Shown in pieces: positions 48,965 through 58,017 of a stretch of 64,000 bases of DNA. This stretch comes from CBDDBH01 sp965225625. GTDB lineage: Bacteria; Pseudomonadota; Gammaproteobacteria; JADZEE01. Positions within the stretch are counted from its first letter, which is position 1, and each line of letters starts with the position of its first letter. Where the stretch lies: contig CBDDBH010000027.1 of assembly GCA_965225625.1 (NCBI GenBank), forward strand, positions 1-64,000, read 5' to 3'. The translations under genes and the position numbers were made by a program. The notes under the pieces are model-generated. The model was not told where the DNA came from. It saw nothing but the letters and a program-made list of their open reading frames with translations, and made no database searches.

Positions 48965-50613
48965 ACGCAGAGCTGGCTACACCCACTGTTACGAAACGGT
49001 CTGGACCGTCCCTGGTTTGGCTGATCCCCCTGGTCACGATAATCGTAGGTGCTTGGTTGGTGGCCAAGACTTTGTCGGAACAGGGACCGGAAGTCACCAT
49101 CAGTTTTAAGACCGCCGACGGTATTGAAGTCGGTAAAACCAAGGTTAAGTACAAGAATGTCGATATCGGCATTGTCGAAAATGTCGCCTTCAGTGACGAT
49201 TTGGCGCATGTCGTCCTGACGGCAAAATTCGATCAGGGCACCGAACGCTTTTTCCAACGCAACACACGTTTTTGGGTGGTCCGTCCGCAATTCAGCCTGA
49301 AAGGGGTGTCCGGACTGAGCACTTTGATCTCGGGTGCCTACATCGAAATCGAGCCGGGACCCGGCGCGGAACAACATCATTTCGTTGGCCTGGAGGAGGC
49401 GCCTGTCGTTACTGCGGATGAGGTCGGCAAACGTCTGGTATTGATCACAGAGAAACTCGGCTCAGTTGATAGTGGATCGCCAATTTACTACCAGGGCATT
49501 TTCGCCGGCGAGGTACTTGGCTACGAGTTGGGTAACGATCGCAAAAGCGTTTACGTGCATGCCTTCATAAAAGACCCTTTCGATCAATTGATCCGCGGAA
49601 ATACGCGATTCTGGAACGTCAGCGGCATGGATATTTCGCTGGATGCAGACGGGCTGAAGATAGAGACCGAGTCACTGCTGGCATTGCTGTTCGGCGGTAT
49701 CGCCTTCGAAACACCGGAGACCCTTGAGCAGGCAACCGAGGATGTCGAGGATCTGATTTTCACACTGTACGATGATTACGCCACTATCGAAACCTATGCG
49801 TATACCAAAAAGGTTCAGTTTCTGTTGTTCTTTGATGCTTCGGTGCGCGGTCTGGCGGTTGGCGCGCCGGTTGAATTCCAGGGTATCAAGGTCGGTTCTG
49901 TGCTCGACATTCAGCTTGAGTACGACACTGAGGAGGCCTCTTTCCGGATCCCGGTATTGATCGAGATCGAACCTGAACGCATAGGCGAACGCAATTCCAC
50001 AGAGACGATATCGCCTTATGAAACACTCAACTCACTCGTCGATCGCGGTCTGCGGGCGAGCTTACAAACCGGCAGTTTGCTCACTGGCGCTTTATTCGTG
50101 GAGCTTAGTATGCACCCGGACACTGCGATCAAGCTGAGCGACGAAGAATTGCCGTTTCCGGAACTGCCAACCATCGCGGCCGCAAACTTCGCCTCTATCA
50201 CGAAATCCATCGAAGAATTCATGACCAAGGTCGACAGGGTGAAAATCGATGAGATCGGCGAACATCTACTGGCAACGCTGCAGGGAACCAACAAGCTCTT
50301 CAATTCCGAGCAAGTGCAGGGATCGCTCGAAGATCTTGAAGCATCGATGAAATCGTTCCGCAGTATTTTGCAAAAAGTTGATGAGTCGAATCTGCAGGAG
50401 GCGATCGATGCCGGTCACATCGCGCTGGAAAAACTTGATACAACATTGACCATGACGAATCGCGTGTTACAGCCTAACTCGCCGCTGCAGTACAGCGTCA
50501 TAAAAATGACCGGCGAACTCGAGGAAACGGCACGGGCGATCAGGGGACTGGTCGAAATGCTCGAACGCAATCCACAAGCCTTTATTTTCGGCAAGGATAC
50601 CGAGGAAGAGTAA
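48961..50613 (+). CDS. pqiB: MCE-domain lipid-transport protein PqiB
   Basis: About 550 residues from the GTG at 48961, which overlaps the pqiA TGA (GTGA); the earlier ATG at 48931 lies inside pqiA. A membrane anchor (LVWLIPLVTIIVGAWLVAKT) is followed by three MCE/MlaD domains (about 48-140, 163-225 and 283-390: VTISFKTADGIEVGKTKVKY, GSPIYYQGIFAGEVLGY, VGAPVEFQGIKVGSVLDI) and a long C-terminal helical region (about 410-540). In E. coli PqiB forms a hexameric tube across the periplasm that carries lipids between membranes. Confidence 0.93.
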   Translation: MNAELATPTVTKRSGPSLVWLIPLVTIIVGAWLVAKTLSEQGPEVTISFKTADGIEVGKTKVKYKNVDIGIVENVAFSDDLAHVVLTAKFDQGTERFFQRNTRFWVVRPQFSLKGVSGLSTLISGAYIEIEPGPGAEQHHFVGLEEAPVVTADEVGKRLVLITEKLGSVDSGSPIYYQGIFAGEVLGYELGNDRKSVYVHAFIKDPFDQLIRGNTRFWNVSGMDISLDADGLKIETESLLALLFGGIAFETPETLEQATEDVEDLIFTLYDDYATIETYAYTKKVQFLLFFDASVRGLAVGAPVEFQGIKVGSVLDIQLEYDTEEASFRIPVLIEIEPERIGERNSTETISPYETLNSLVDRGLRASLQTGSLLTGALFVELSMHPDTAIKLSDEELPFPELPTIAAANFASITKSIEEFMTKVDRVKIDEIGEHLLATLQGTNKLFNSEQVQGSLEDLEASMKSFRSILQKVDESNLQEAIDAGHIALEKLDTTLTMTNRVLQPNSPLQYSVIKMTGELEETARAIRGLVEMLERNPQAFIFGKDTEEE

Positions 50614-50627
50614 ATGAGCGAATTGCC

Positions 50628-51239
50628 ATGATCAGATTGCTCGCGAACAGCATATCGGCACTGACGATAGCCCTGGTGCTTGGTGCCTGCGGTGGTGGCG
50701 GTGCGGCGAACATTGTGTATTACGTGATCGATCCGGTGGATGTTTTCGACGAAGTTCCCACAGGGCAGAAACCATTAGCCATCGAGATTATAGATTTGCA
50801 GCTGCCCCAATACCTCGAGCGTTCGCGCATAGCTTCGCGCGACGGCGAGAATCGCCTGACATTTTCGCAACTGCACCAATGGGGTGAGAACCTGCGCAAA
50901 AACCTGATGCGTACCCTGACGCGAAACCTGATGAATCGACTGGGGACCTCGGATATAGGCACGCCGCTCAATCGTTCAGCATCTCAACCCGATTACCGCG
51001 TGCAGATCTACGTTGATCAGTATGAGCAAACCTCTACCGGTACCGTGGCGCTTGTCGCGCGCTGGCAGCTTAGTGGCAACAGCGATGCACGCCCGCTCGG
51101 GACCCACAGCGCATCCCTGGAAAGTCCGACGAGTCTCGAAGCCGGGGACTACGATGCCCTGGTTGCGGCAATGCAGAGTTTGTTCGGGCAATTAAGCGGT
51201 CGCATTGCGGCGACCATTGTTGCGGCGTCGGACGGTTGA
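50628..51239 (+). CDS. pqiC: PqiC-like outer-membrane lipoprotein (DUF330/ABC auxiliary type)
   Basis: 203 residues. A lipoprotein signal with the lipobox LVLGAC (Cys about 21) is followed by a domain of the PqiC/DUF330 type: NIVYYVIDPV, IEIIDLQLPQYLERSRI, SRDGENRLTFSQLHQWGENL, then RVQIYVDQYEQTSTGTVALV. PqiC docks the PqiB tube at the outer membrane. It begins 14 bp after pqiB and overlaps or abuts the next gene, so the cluster is one operon. Confidence 0.88.
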   Translation: MIRLLANSISALTIALVLGACGGGGAANIVYYVIDPVDVFDEVPTGQKPLAIEIIDLQLPQYLERSRIASRDGENRLTFSQLHQWGENLRKNLMRTLTRNLMNRLGTSDIGTPLNRSASQPDYRVQIYVDQYEQTSTGTVALVARWQLSGNSDARPLGTHSASLESPTSLEAGDYDALVAAMQSLFGQLSGRIAATIVAASDG

Positions 51240-51250
51240 TCGGTCCCAGC

Positions 51251-52159
51251 ATGGCTTACCTGAATTCAAAGTGGCTGATCCGAATCGTTTGGACCGTAGT
51301 GCTTGCTGGCGGAAACGCGGTGGCCGGTGCCGACCCGGAAATCAGCGGCCCCGCTCTCATGCAACAGGTACATCAGCGCCATGAGCAGTATCCGTATGTG
51401 TACGAAGAGCAATCCATGGTTATGGTCGATCGCAACAGCGAGCGCGACTCCAGGAAAGTGCGACGTTACTCGCGCGTTGAGGACAATGGCGCTGTGCGCT
51501 TTATGTTGCTGTTTGACTTTCCGCCGGAAGTAAAAGGTGTGGCATTATTGGCCAATCGCGCGCCGGACGGCACAACACACAAATTTGTCTACCTGCCAGC
51601 CTACGGCGAACAGCTCATTGAAAGTAGCGGCGTAGGTAGCGACGGGAATTTTCTGGGTACCGATTTCTCAGTGGAAAGTCTGATTGGCGAGACCCTGACG
51701 GATTATCGGTACGTGCGCCGGAGCAACCAAAAGATCGGTAATCTGCATTATTTCGTCGTCGATGTGTACCGGGCCGGTGACGCGCTCGATAACGCACCAC
51801 TTCGCAAACGCCACTACATCCGCGAGGACAATCTATACATAACCATGACCGACTATTTCGATAAGCGGGGTCGTGTCGCGAAAAAGCAAACTCATCATGA
51901 TCTGCAAGCTGTCGATGGGGATATGTGGCGGGCCAATATGATTTTGATGGAGGACAACCTCGAGCAACATCAGTCGCTGGTTAAAATTCACCGACGCGTG
52001 CTTTCGCGCGACTATGTTCCGGCGGAGATGTTCACTGCTGCGTGGCTGTATGAAAACCATCCGTATACGCCGTTCGCGGTACCGGAAAGCGATGACAGCA
52101 ACGCCACCGAAGCGCCGTTGGATGAAGAGATAATCGAACAGGAGTCGCCGGCGCAATGA
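51251..52159 (+). CDS. LolA-like outer-membrane lipoprotein-sorting protein
   Basis: About 302 residues from MAYLNSKWLIRIVW (51251); a TTG at 51236 is possible. A signal peptide ends near GNAVAGADP. The mature part fits the periplasmic 'outer membrane lipoprotein-sorting' group with a LolA/LolB-type half-barrel: VRRYSRVEDNGAVRFMLLFD, PPEVKGVALLANRAPDGTTH, FLGTDFSVESLIGETLTDYR YV, ending with an acidic tail. Such proteins are typically encoded next to RND/MMPL transporters, as here: its stop overlaps the transporter start (52156-52159). Probably accepts or delivers a lipid-like cargo. Confidence 0.82.
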   Translation: MAYLNSKWLIRIVWTVVLAGGNAVAGADPEISGPALMQQVHQRHEQYPYVYEEQSMVMVDRNSERDSRKVRRYSRVEDNGAVRFMLLFDFPPEVKGVALLANRAPDGTTHKFVYLPAYGEQLIESSGVGSDGNFLGTDFSVESLIGETLTDYRYVRRSNQKIGNLHYFVVDVYRAGDALDNAPLRKRHYIREDNLYITMTDYFDKRGRVAKKQTHHDLQAVDGDMWRANMILMEDNLEQHQSLVKIHRRVLSRDYVPAEMFTAAWLYENHPYTPFAVPESDDSNATEAPLDEEIIEQESPAQ

Positions 52160-54888
52160 TCATGCAGATGTTCCTGCTGGGTCTGAACAACCGCAAAGCG
52201 GTCGTTATTCTGCTGGTATTAGTCAGCGTATTCGCGGCCGCGGGTATTCCACGTCTGAAAATAGATACGGGAGTCGACAGCCTCATCCCGGAGAATGATC
52301 CGGGGCGTCTCGTTTATGAAAGAGTAATGGGCGAATTCGGCACGGATAACAGAACGATAATCTACATTAAAGACACCCAACTCTGGACGCCGGACAAGCT
52401 CGCGACTATCGAGCGTTTGCATCGCAGTATCGAAAAAATAGAGAAAGTAACGCGTGTCGATAGCGTTTTCAGCCTGCATACAATCGACGGCAGACAGGGC
52501 AAAGTCGATTCCAAGCCACTGTTGCGCGAGGCGCCGCGGACGGCTGAAGAAGCATCGATGGCAAAGCAAAGAGCGCTCGCAAATCCGTTGTACTTGGGTA
52601 ATTTTTTCTCCGCCGACGGTACGGCGACCGCGATCATTGTGTCGGTGGTGGATATTGACGAGGAAGAAAATTTCGATCGGAAGTTTTTCGAGAAACTGGA
52701 AAAATTACTAGAGGCCAGTCGTGGAGAGTTCGAAAAAATAGTGCAGGTCGGGTCGCCGCGAATAAACGCGGAGCTGCGCGCCAGCCTGTTTGAGGATTTC
52801 GTACTGCTGGGTCCCCTATCGGCCTTGATTTTGGTGTTGTCGATCCTTTTTTTCCTGCGCAGCACGCTGTCCGCAGTGATCCCTTTGATTACCTCGGTGG
52901 TCACCATCGTCTGGACGTTTGGCATGCTTGGCTGGGTCGGGATCCCTTTGAATATCCTGAGTGCGATGATCCCGTCGCTGATCATCGTCATAGGCTCAAC
53001 GGAAGACACCCACATGATGTCGGCGTTCTTCCGCGGGCTGAAAGAAGGCGATACTGACCGGCGAAATCACGCCATCCGCTATACTGCAGCACACATCGGA
53101 CTGCCGTTGGTACTGACAGTACTGACGACCGCGATGGGATTTGCCAGTAATATTTTCAGTAATATTGCCCTCATTCAGCATTTTGCGATTGCATCGACTT
53201 TCGCCATGCTGGCAAATGGCATCGTCACGATACTGCTTGTACCGCTATTGTTGTCGATTTATGGGCCCGACGAGGTCACGGCGTCTGCTGCGGACGCCGA
53301 CTCACTGAGTTTTCCGGACAGGGTTATTAAGGTTTTCCGCATATCTCAGGATCAATACCCGACTGCGACTTTGACTATTACCGCGCTACTGTGCGCGTTT
53401 TTTGTATTTCAGGCTTCAAAGCTGTATGTCACTAACGACCCGTTGTCTTACTTTCCCAGTGACCGTCCTTTGATCCAGGACACAAAGAGAATTCATGAGG
53501 ATCTGTCTGGCATCAAAATTTTCTTTATCACGCTGGAGTCCAAAACAACGAAAGCGTTCCAGGAACCACGCAATTTGCGAAAGCTCGTTGAAATACAGAA
53601 ATTTTTAGATAAACAGGGCGGATTCGATCGCAGTATTTCCCTGGCGGACCATTTGTCTTTCGTGAATCGCGAGTTTCGAGGTGAGTTTGCCGAAGTTACG
53701 ATCCCGGACACGCGCGAATTGGTCGCGCAATACCTGCTGTTTTTTCACCGCAGCGATCTGGATAGTTATGTCAGCCACGATTACCGGCGGGCGAATATTG
53801 TGGTCCGCCATAACATCACCGATTCGCATACCCTCAACGGATACATTGAGGAACTTGAAGATGTGGCGCGTCACATTGCCGGCCCCGACATCTCGGTACA
53901 CATGGTCGGCGAGAACCTGATGGTGAATCGCGCGGCCGACAGTCTCATGCTCGCGCAGGTAAAGGCGTTGGGTATCCTGCTGGCACTCATATTCGTGATC
54001 ATGTCCGTAATGTTCACCTCGTTTAAAGGTGGCGCAATTGCTCTGGTGCCCGCGTTGATACCTATCTCCTTAATGTTCGGCATTATGGGATTGCTGGATA
54101 TACCGCTGAATCCCGGCACCGCAATGGTGGCTGTCATTGCCATCGGTATTGCCGTTGACGGCACTATTCACCTGCTCGCGCGCTACAACGAACTTTGTAG
54201 ACGTACCTCTGACTACGTTGCGGCCGTACACGAAGCAGTTCAGGAAGAAGCCACACCGCTGATCGTATCCAGCCTCGCGCTCGCACTTGGGTTTGGCATA
54301 CTGCTGTGGTCCAACTTCACCATCGTTGCGCAGTTTGGCGCATTAGCCGCCGCGACCATGCTGTTTTCCATCTTTGCCAATCTGCTGATCACTCCCATCA
54401 TCATGTCGCGGATCCGGCTTGTTGGTCTCTACCAAATTCTGGCGATGTCGGTGGACCGAGAGGTATTGGATCGTAGTCCGCTGTTCAATAGCATGACGAA
54501 CTACCAGCGACGCAAAGCAATACTCATCTCTGAGATCAGCGAATTCGATGATGGTGAGTTACTGGTGGAGCAGGACACGATTGGTCGCAGCATGTACTTG
54601 ATCTTGTCTGGCGAGGCGCAAGTCGTACGCCGTGACGGTGGCACATCGCATACGCTCGCGACATTGCATCCTGGACAGGTATTTGGCGAAATCGGCTATA
54701 TTCGGGAGACGCAGCGCACCGCAGACGTACGCGCTATCGGCAAACTATCGGCGCTGCGTTTCGATTACGAACGCATGGAAAAGGATCTCAAGTTCTTTCC
54801 CAACATTGTCGCAAAGTTGAATTTCAATATCAGTTGTATTTTGGGCGAGCGCCTGGCCGATATGGTGGAGCAATCCAGCAAAGAGTAA
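52156..54888 (+). CDS. RND/MMPL-type lipid transporter fused to a cyclic-nucleotide-binding domain
   Basis: 910 residues. Two RND halves, each with a periplasmic loop after the first helix and then five helices: helix 1 (AVVILLVLVSVFAAAGIP), the first loop, then ALILVLSILFFLRSTLSAVI and GVIGSTEDTHMM-type features (VIGSTEDTHMMSAFFRGL); second half with LALIFVIMSVMFTSFKGGAI and VIAIGIAVDGTIHLLARYNE. It is of the HpnN/MMPL class that moves hydrophobic compounds. Residues about 770-890 are a cNMP-binding domain (MYLILSGEAQVVRRDGG, FGEIGYIRETQRTADVRA with the Arg that binds phosphate). This suggests gating or regulation by a cyclic nucleotide. Overlaps the preceding gene by ATGA. Confidence 0.88.
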   Translation: MIMQMFLLGLNNRKAVVILLVLVSVFAAAGIPRLKIDTGVDSLIPENDPGRLVYERVMGEFGTDNRTIIYIKDTQLWTPDKLATIERLHRSIEKIEKVTRVDSVFSLHTIDGRQGKVDSKPLLREAPRTAEEASMAKQRALANPLYLGNFFSADGTATAIIVSVVDIDEEENFDRKFFEKLEKLLEASRGEFEKIVQVGSPRINAELRASLFEDFVLLGPLSALILVLSILFFLRSTLSAVIPLITSVVTIVWTFGMLGWVGIPLNILSAMIPSLIIVIGSTEDTHMMSAFFRGLKEGDTDRRNHAIRYTAAHIGLPLVLTVLTTAMGFASNIFSNIALIQHFAIASTFAMLANGIVTILLVPLLLSIYGPDEVTASAADADSLSFPDRVIKVFRISQDQYPTATLTITALLCAFFVFQASKLYVTNDPLSYFPSDRPLIQDTKRIHEDLSGIKIFFITLESKTTKAFQEPRNLRKLVEIQKFLDKQGGFDRSISLADHLSFVNREFRGEFAEVTIPDTRELVAQYLLFFHRSDLDSYVSHDYRRANIVVRHNITDSHTLNGYIEELEDVARHIAGPDISVHMVGENLMVNRAADSLMLAQVKALGILLALIFVIMSVMFTSFKGGAIALVPALIPISLMFGIMGLLDIPLNPGTAMVAVIAIGIAVDGTIHLLARYNELCRRTSDYVAAVHEAVQEEATPLIVSSLALALGFGILLWSNFTIVAQFGALAAATMLFSIFANLLITPIIMSRIRLVGLYQILAMSVDREVLDRSPLFNSMTNYQRRKAILISEISEFDDGELLVEQDTIGRSMYLILSGEAQVVRRDGGTSHTLATLHPGQVFGEIGYIRETQRTADVRAIGKLSALRFDYERMEKDLKFFPNIVAKLNFNISCILGERLADMVEQSSKE

Positions 54889-55018
54889 TCGCACTGGAAA
54901 TTCGCCGTGTAATTCGAATGCGGCCTGTCACGGTCGCACCAATTGGAGCATTATTACTCAACGAGCATCATGGCGGATTTCAGCGACCACGATCGGACGT
55001 CCCGCGAGGAGAATACCC

Positions 55019-55573
55019 ATGAGCGACGACCCCAGCCCCTATACGCCGCCTTCCGCGGAGCTTACGGATACTTCCAGCGATGCGGGACGTGCACGAAGTA
55101 TCCGCGAAGAGTTCCTCAAGCACGAAGCGGCGATTAGGTCGGTTGGCCTGCTCTACTACCTGGCGGCGGTTTCGGGATTGGTGGGTGGGATCGCCATTCT
55201 TGTCGGCAATCTGTCGGGTGAGACTTCGGTCGCTCTCGGTGCTCAAGCAATCGTCTATGTTGGGTTGGGGGCCGGAATGCTACTGCTGGGCCGCGGCGTT
55301 CGCCAGCTACGCACATGGGTAAAGATCCCGGTGGCGATCCTGTCCGCGATCGGCCTGATTGGTTTTCCTGTCGGCACGCTGATCAATGGCTATATTTTGT
55401 ACCTGGTATTCGGCAAGAAAGGAAAAATGGTGTTTTCCAGTGAATATCGGGACATCATCGAGCAAACGCCCGACATCAAATACCGTACGTCCATCGTCAT
55501 CTGGATTCTTTTATTACTGATCGTTGCGCTGGTAATCGCCGCGGTCGTGATACCGATGTTCTCCGGGTCGTGA
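55019..55573 (+). CDS. Small polytopic membrane protein, function unknown
   Basis: 184 residues from an ATG with GAGGAGA upstream. An N-terminal proline/serine-rich soluble tail (MSDDPSPYTPPSAEL) leads to four predicted helices: SVGLLYYLAAVSGLVGGIAI, AIVYVGLGAGMLLLGRGVR, VAILSAIGLIGFPVGTLING and VIWILLLLIVALVIAAVVIP. It resembles uncharacterised DUF4064-like or 'YIP1-like' small membrane proteins, but no family is certain. It follows the RND transporter by 130 bp on the same strand and may belong to the same transcript. Confidence 0.65.
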   Translation: MSDDPSPYTPPSAELTDTSSDAGRARSIREEFLKHEAAIRSVGLLYYLAAVSGLVGGIAILVGNLSGETSVALGAQAIVYVGLGAGMLLLGRGVRQLRTWVKIPVAILSAIGLIGFPVGTLINGYILYLVFGKKGKMVFSSEYRDIIEQTPDIKYRTSIVIWILLLLIVALVIAAVVIPMFSGS

Positions 55574-55687
55574 CTAACGTTGAATAGCAATGAAAGATTT
55601 TCCTCTGCGAGCGCAGGCGCGTTAAACAACTGTACTTAGTCAAGCTTCGTAAAACTGGCAACAAGTCATTAATAAAAGAGGTGTGCT

Positions 55688-56038
55688 ATGTCTATCGAAC
55701 GAAAGCAACTCAGTTCTCGAATGAGTCAGATCGTGAAGCACGGCGACACGGTTTATCTTGCCGGCCAGGTGGCGTTCGAGGCGTCGGGTGAGTCGGTTAC
55801 CAAACAAACCCAGAATGTATTGGAACGCATAGACGCTCTGCTCCGCGAGGCCGGCACGGATAAATCGAAGTTATTGTCCGCGACTATCTGGCTTTCGGAG
55901 ATCCGCAGTTTTGACGAGATGAATGCGGTCTGGGAGGCATGGATAGACGCGGAGAATCCGCCGGTGAGAGCCTGTGTACAGGGCATACTTGCGGCGCCAA
56001 AGTTCAACGTTGAAATAATGGTTGTCGCTGCACTATGA
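55688..56038 (+). CDS. RidA/YjgF/YER057c/UK114 family protein
   Basis: 116 residues with the RidA pattern: SQIVKHGDTVYLAGQVAFEA, ITxQTxNVL-like TKQTQNVLERIDALLREAG, and the conserved C-terminal PPVRACVQGILAAP with the active Arg, followed by FNVEIMVVAAL. RidA proteins hydrolyse reactive enamines and imines to ketones and ammonia. Its stop overlaps the start of an exported amidohydrolase (ATGA). GAGG precedes the start. This is a subfamily often found in catabolic operons rather than the housekeeping RidA. Confidence 0.9.
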   Translation: MSIERKQLSSRMSQIVKHGDTVYLAGQVAFEASGESVTKQTQNVLERIDALLREAGTDKSKLLSATIWLSEIRSFDEMNAVWEAWIDAENPPVRACVQGILAAPKFNVEIMVVAAL

Positions 56039-57459
56039 GACGCCCGGTAATGCAAAAACCTGTCGCGGTTATGTTAACAGCGTTGGCTCTAATCGTTTCG
56101 TTGGCGTCGGTACAAGCCGCCAGCGCAGCTAAAACCACCGTAATCAAAAACGCCGCCCTCATTGTCTCGATGGATGCCGACGTCGGCGATGGCCCGCTCG
56201 GTTTGCTCAACGGCGGGGATATAAAGATCGAACACGATCGAATAATCAGTGTTGGGGTGCCATCAACCGGTGACGTTGTCATTGATGCGACCGGAATGAT
56301 TGTGATGCCCGGTTTTGTCGATACACATAACCACCTATGGCAAACGCTCACACGAGGTTGTGGCTTGGAATACGATCTGCACGGTTGGCTGGAAGCATGT
56401 CAGTGGCCCGCCGGCGGCGCAATCGACGAAGCTGACACCTACGCACTGGTGCGCTTGAGTACGTTCGACCTTATTGGCACCGGTGTGACAACGACAACAG
56501 ATTGGGCCGTCTCCTCGAGCAAAGGCATGGTCGCCGGAAACATTCGTGCGCTCGAAGATTCCAAGCTGAGGTTCGTGTATGCCTACTTCGATTGGAACTG
56601 CAACGTCAACGACTGCAGCCAAGCAGATTCCACGCGTACGGCAATCATCGATTTCAAGCGTCGGCACATTGATCCCAATCCGCTCGCGGCTTTACAAACA
56701 GCAGCGCACCCCATTCCCGCTTTCGCACCAGGCGTGCGCAACATGGCGGCGCTCGCCAAAGAACTCGGCGTGGCGCTCAACGTACATTTCATGGAAAACA
56801 AGAACGACCCTGGCGGCGAAGCAAACGGTGTTTTCCCGAGCATGGCGACAGTACTGAAAGAGGCGGGCGCGTTCGATGGCTCGCTGCAGGTAAACCATGC
56901 CGTACACTTGACCGATGCCGACATCGCAATGCTCAAGCGTCACGACGTGCGAGTAGCTCATAATCCGTTGAGCAACATGCGGCTCGCATCGGGCGTAATG
57001 CGCACCCCAGACATGCATGCGGCCGGACTGACAATGGGTCTGGGGCTCGATGGCGGCAGCAACGATACCAGTGATTTTTTCAATCTCATGCGCATGGCGG
57101 TGGGACTGCAGCGAGCAAAACATCTCGACGCTGGGGTCTATCCGACGGTGGCAGACGTACTGCGTATGGCAACCATGGGCGGTGCGCAGGTGCTGGGTCT
57201 GGATGATAAAGTTGGCTCCCTCACACCCGGCAAACAGGCCGATCTCATCGTTATTGATCCGCACCAGATCAACTTCGCACCAGACTGGAACTGGGTGAAT
57301 CAACTGGTCTTCAACGGCCAGCCGCGGAACGTGCACTATGTGCTGGTTGCGGGGCGGGTATTAAAGCAAGCCGGCCGAGTGCTCGGCGATCAGGCCGAAA
57401 CGGTACAGGCCGCGGAAGCGGCGGTGCACAGGGTCAAAAAGAAACTGGGGGTAGAGTAA
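56035..57459 (+). CDS. Exported amidohydrolase (TRZ/ATZ/deaminase type)
   Basis: 474 residues; a signal peptide (AVMLTALALIVSLASVQAAS) precedes a full amidohydrolase. Visible ligands: VDTHNHLWQ (HxH), NVHFMENKND (His), VNHAVHLTDADIAML (second His), and GLGLDGGSNDTSDFF (metal Asp). The sequence ends LGLDDKVGSLTPGKQADLIV and a C-terminal strand pair. It resembles cytosine/S-adenosylhomocysteine deaminase-type enzymes, but export is unusual for those. It is coupled to RidA, which would process a deamination product only in the cytoplasm, so the pairing is odd. Substrate unknown. Confidence 0.85.
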   Translation: MRRPVMQKPVAVMLTALALIVSLASVQAASAAKTTVIKNAALIVSMDADVGDGPLGLLNGGDIKIEHDRIISVGVPSTGDVVIDATGMIVMPGFVDTHNHLWQTLTRGCGLEYDLHGWLEACQWPAGGAIDEADTYALVRLSTFDLIGTGVTTTTDWAVSSSKGMVAGNIRALEDSKLRFVYAYFDWNCNVNDCSQADSTRTAIIDFKRRHIDPNPLAALQTAAHPIPAFAPGVRNMAALAKELGVALNVHFMENKNDPGGEANGVFPSMATVLKEAGAFDGSLQVNHAVHLTDADIAMLKRHDVRVAHNPLSNMRLASGVMRTPDMHAAGLTMGLGLDGGSNDTSDFFNLMRMAVGLQRAKHLDAGVYPTVADVLRMATMGGAQVLGLDDKVGSLTPGKQADLIVIDPHQINFAPDWNWVNQLVFNGQPRNVHYVLVAGRVLKQAGRVLGDQAETVQAAEAAVHRVKKKLGVE

Positions 57460-57573
57460 ACAGATAGCTGGCTCTCACAGGATCCGTAACCCACGGACGA
57501 AACAGCGTTTTTAATAAGGATTTCGCGGGGCTGTAATTTTGTCCATGGCATTAGTAAAAAAGGAGAAACGCAA

Positions 57574-57906
57574 TTGCCTCAATACATGATTACTTATCTA
57601 GGCGGTGATCGGCCATCCAGCCCAGAGGAAGGTAAGCAACATATGGAGAAATATAGAAAGTGGTTAGCTTCGTTGGGCGACTCAGCAATTAGTCCCGCCA
57701 ATCCGCTTAAGGGGACGAAAACAGTTAACTCCGATGGTACCGTTTCCGACGGAGGCATAACGTCAATGTCTGGTTTCACGATAATTGAAGTTGATTCGCT
57801 GGACGCAGCGCTGATGGCTGCAAAGGCTTGTCCTTTTCTTGAAATGAGGGGTTCACTCGAGGTGTCAGAGTTAATTCAGATGCCGGCGTCCGTCACGCAA
57901 TCGTAA
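57574..57906 (+). CDS. YCII-like small protein
   Basis: 110 residues. It starts with TTG at 57574, supported by AAGGAG seven bases before; no ATG is near. The fold pattern QYMITYLGGDRPSSPEEGKQ then WLASLGDSAISPANPLKGTK and FTIIEVDSLDAALMAAKACP FLE fits YCII/DGPF-type ferredoxin-like proteins, small enzymes or binding proteins of uncertain function. No catalytic residue can be named. Flanked by an amidohydrolase and a hydrolase on the same strand. Confidence 0.75.
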   Translation: MPQYMITYLGGDRPSSPEEGKQHMEKYRKWLASLGDSAISPANPLKGTKTVNSDGTVSDGGITSMSGFTIIEVDSLDAALMAAKACPFLEMRGSLEVSELIQMPASVTQS

Positions 57907-58017
57907 ACAGGCTTCGCACCAGGCAGAGTCTGCGCGCATTGTTTTTGATTTGTTTACAAAAGAGCATCTACACGCCCTATACTCCGAAGTGCCCAATTTC
58001 GCGGAGTAGTATCGATT

